From contig NZ_MJLZ01000005.1 of the NCBI RefSeq assembly GCF_003666245.1, forward strand, positions 56,992-120,991: DNA of 64,000 nucleotides, given 5' to 3'. Origin of the DNA: Brenneria alni. Its GTDB lineage: Bacteria; Pseudomonadota; Gammaproteobacteria; Enterobacterales; Enterobacteriaceae. The notes beneath the pieces are model-generated. The model saw only the letters and a program-made list of their open reading frames with translations. It was not told the origin of the DNA and ran no database searches. This document shows, in pieces, positions 63,516 to 64,000 of this stretch (position 1 is the stretch's first letter; every line of letters begins with the position of its first letter). The translations under genes and the position numbers were made by a program.

Positions 63516-64000
63516 TTAAATCTCCTTTATTAGTTCTTTCTATCTGCATCAGAGGAAATAGCACCTACTCAGTCTCAAGAAAAACCGAATAAAATGTAAC
63601 GACTACCGCTGAAGCCTATAGTTCCAATTTTACTTCTTATATTTAACAAAAGATATGAACCCTGGACATAGCATTTATTAAGCCCGGTGATAAACCTAAA
63701 GAACACGCCAAGATGCAATACCACTGAATAACGCTTGTAATGGTAAAAGCAGGAGGAAAGACCAACCGATTGCCAAACCAGGCCATGATGCGTACTCATA
63801 CTAGCGTTACGCAAAATCACTATGTAACAAAAAAACATCATCTTTAACATCCCATTCATTGCCGAAGCTACCATGCGTTATAACTTTCCTTCTCTCTCTT
63901 TTTGCCTGCTTCAGCAAAGGGCCTAGTCAGCCATACTTAAGATAAACATTAAATAATCACCACATCGGGCAAACGACCAATCTGCTTGATCCTGCATCAC
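63516..64000. other. region upstream of the chemoreceptor, no clear gene
   Basis: 485 bases to the window edge, holding the chemoreceptor promoter. A 99-residue minus-strand ORF (63575-63874) has no ribosome-binding site, odd composition and no recognisable family. Any gene at the right edge is cut off. Confidence 0.5.

Noticed and set aside
63575..63874. 99-residue minus-strand ORF near the right edge
   Set aside because: No ribosome-binding site, unusual composition (many Tyr, Phe, Ser) and no recognisable domain; probably a chance frame in AT-rich DNA.

Overview
The window is chromosomal DNA of a member of the Enterobacterales. Almost every gene has a close counterpart in Escherichia coli, and most of the order matches two E. 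coli regions: btuC-btuE-btuD-nlpC-ydiV-ydiU, and the long mfd/lolCDE to ndh, ptsG, fab, rne, pyrC, lpxL and opgGH stretch. The alpha-glucoside phosphotransferase pair, the hmu haem-uptake genes and a candidate HrpL promoter point to the plant-associated Pectobacteriaceae (Brenneria, Lonsdalea, Pectobacterium, Dickeya). That placement is inference. No tRNA, rRNA, CRISPR array, prophage or complete insertion sequence was found.

Layout. 1-2.4 kb: end of a sugar PTS permease and its NAD-dependent 6-phospho-alpha-glucosidase. 2.5-6.3 kb: Fur box and hmuSTUV, with no outer-membrane receptor. 6.3-12.0 kb, minus strand: selO, ydiV, an lplA relic, nlpC, btuD, btuE, btuC. 12.0-12.5 kb: apparent synteny junction with a miniature mobile repeat, a Fur-like palindrome and a possible small gene. 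12.5-17.4 kb: cobB, nagK, lolE, lolD, lolC (minus). 17.6-21.0 kb: mfd (plus). 21.2-22.2 kb: an accessory gene with a Hrp-box-like promoter, a tandem-repeat N-terminus and a papain-like cysteine peptidase-like C-terminus. 22.4-30.5 kb: ycfJ, ndh, ycfP, nagZ, thiK, lpoB, ycfL, hinT, ptsG. 30.8-41.5 kb: ycfH, holB, tmk, mltG, pabC and the fatty-acid/phospholipid cluster fabF-acpP-fabG-fabD-fabH-plsX-rpmF-yceD (all minus). 41.6-47.2 kb: yceF, rluC, rne. 47.2-55.1 kb: monooxygenase-like gene, pyrC, dinI relic, a small unknown gene, bssS, yceJ, yceI, trhO, an Old Yellow Enzyme, lpxL. 55.4-59.5 kb: opgGH. 59.9-61.7 kb: a two-gene PepSY set. 61.8-63.5 kb: a chemoreceptor.

Most of the window is housekeeping: envelope maintenance (Lol export, LpoB, MltG, NagZ, LpxL, OpgGH), fatty-acid synthesis, RNA processing and metal/cofactor uptake. 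Regulatory sites are readable at several genes: Fur (hmuS), FNR (ndh), and Mlc, CRP and the SgrS target (ptsG). Superimposed on this core are dispersed miniature repeats in intergenic gaps (12.06, 28.99, 42.19 and 55.18 kb), two gene relics (lplA, dinI), and the cysteine-protease-like gene at 21.2-22.1 kb. That gene is the best candidate for something new: a predicted type III secreted effector.
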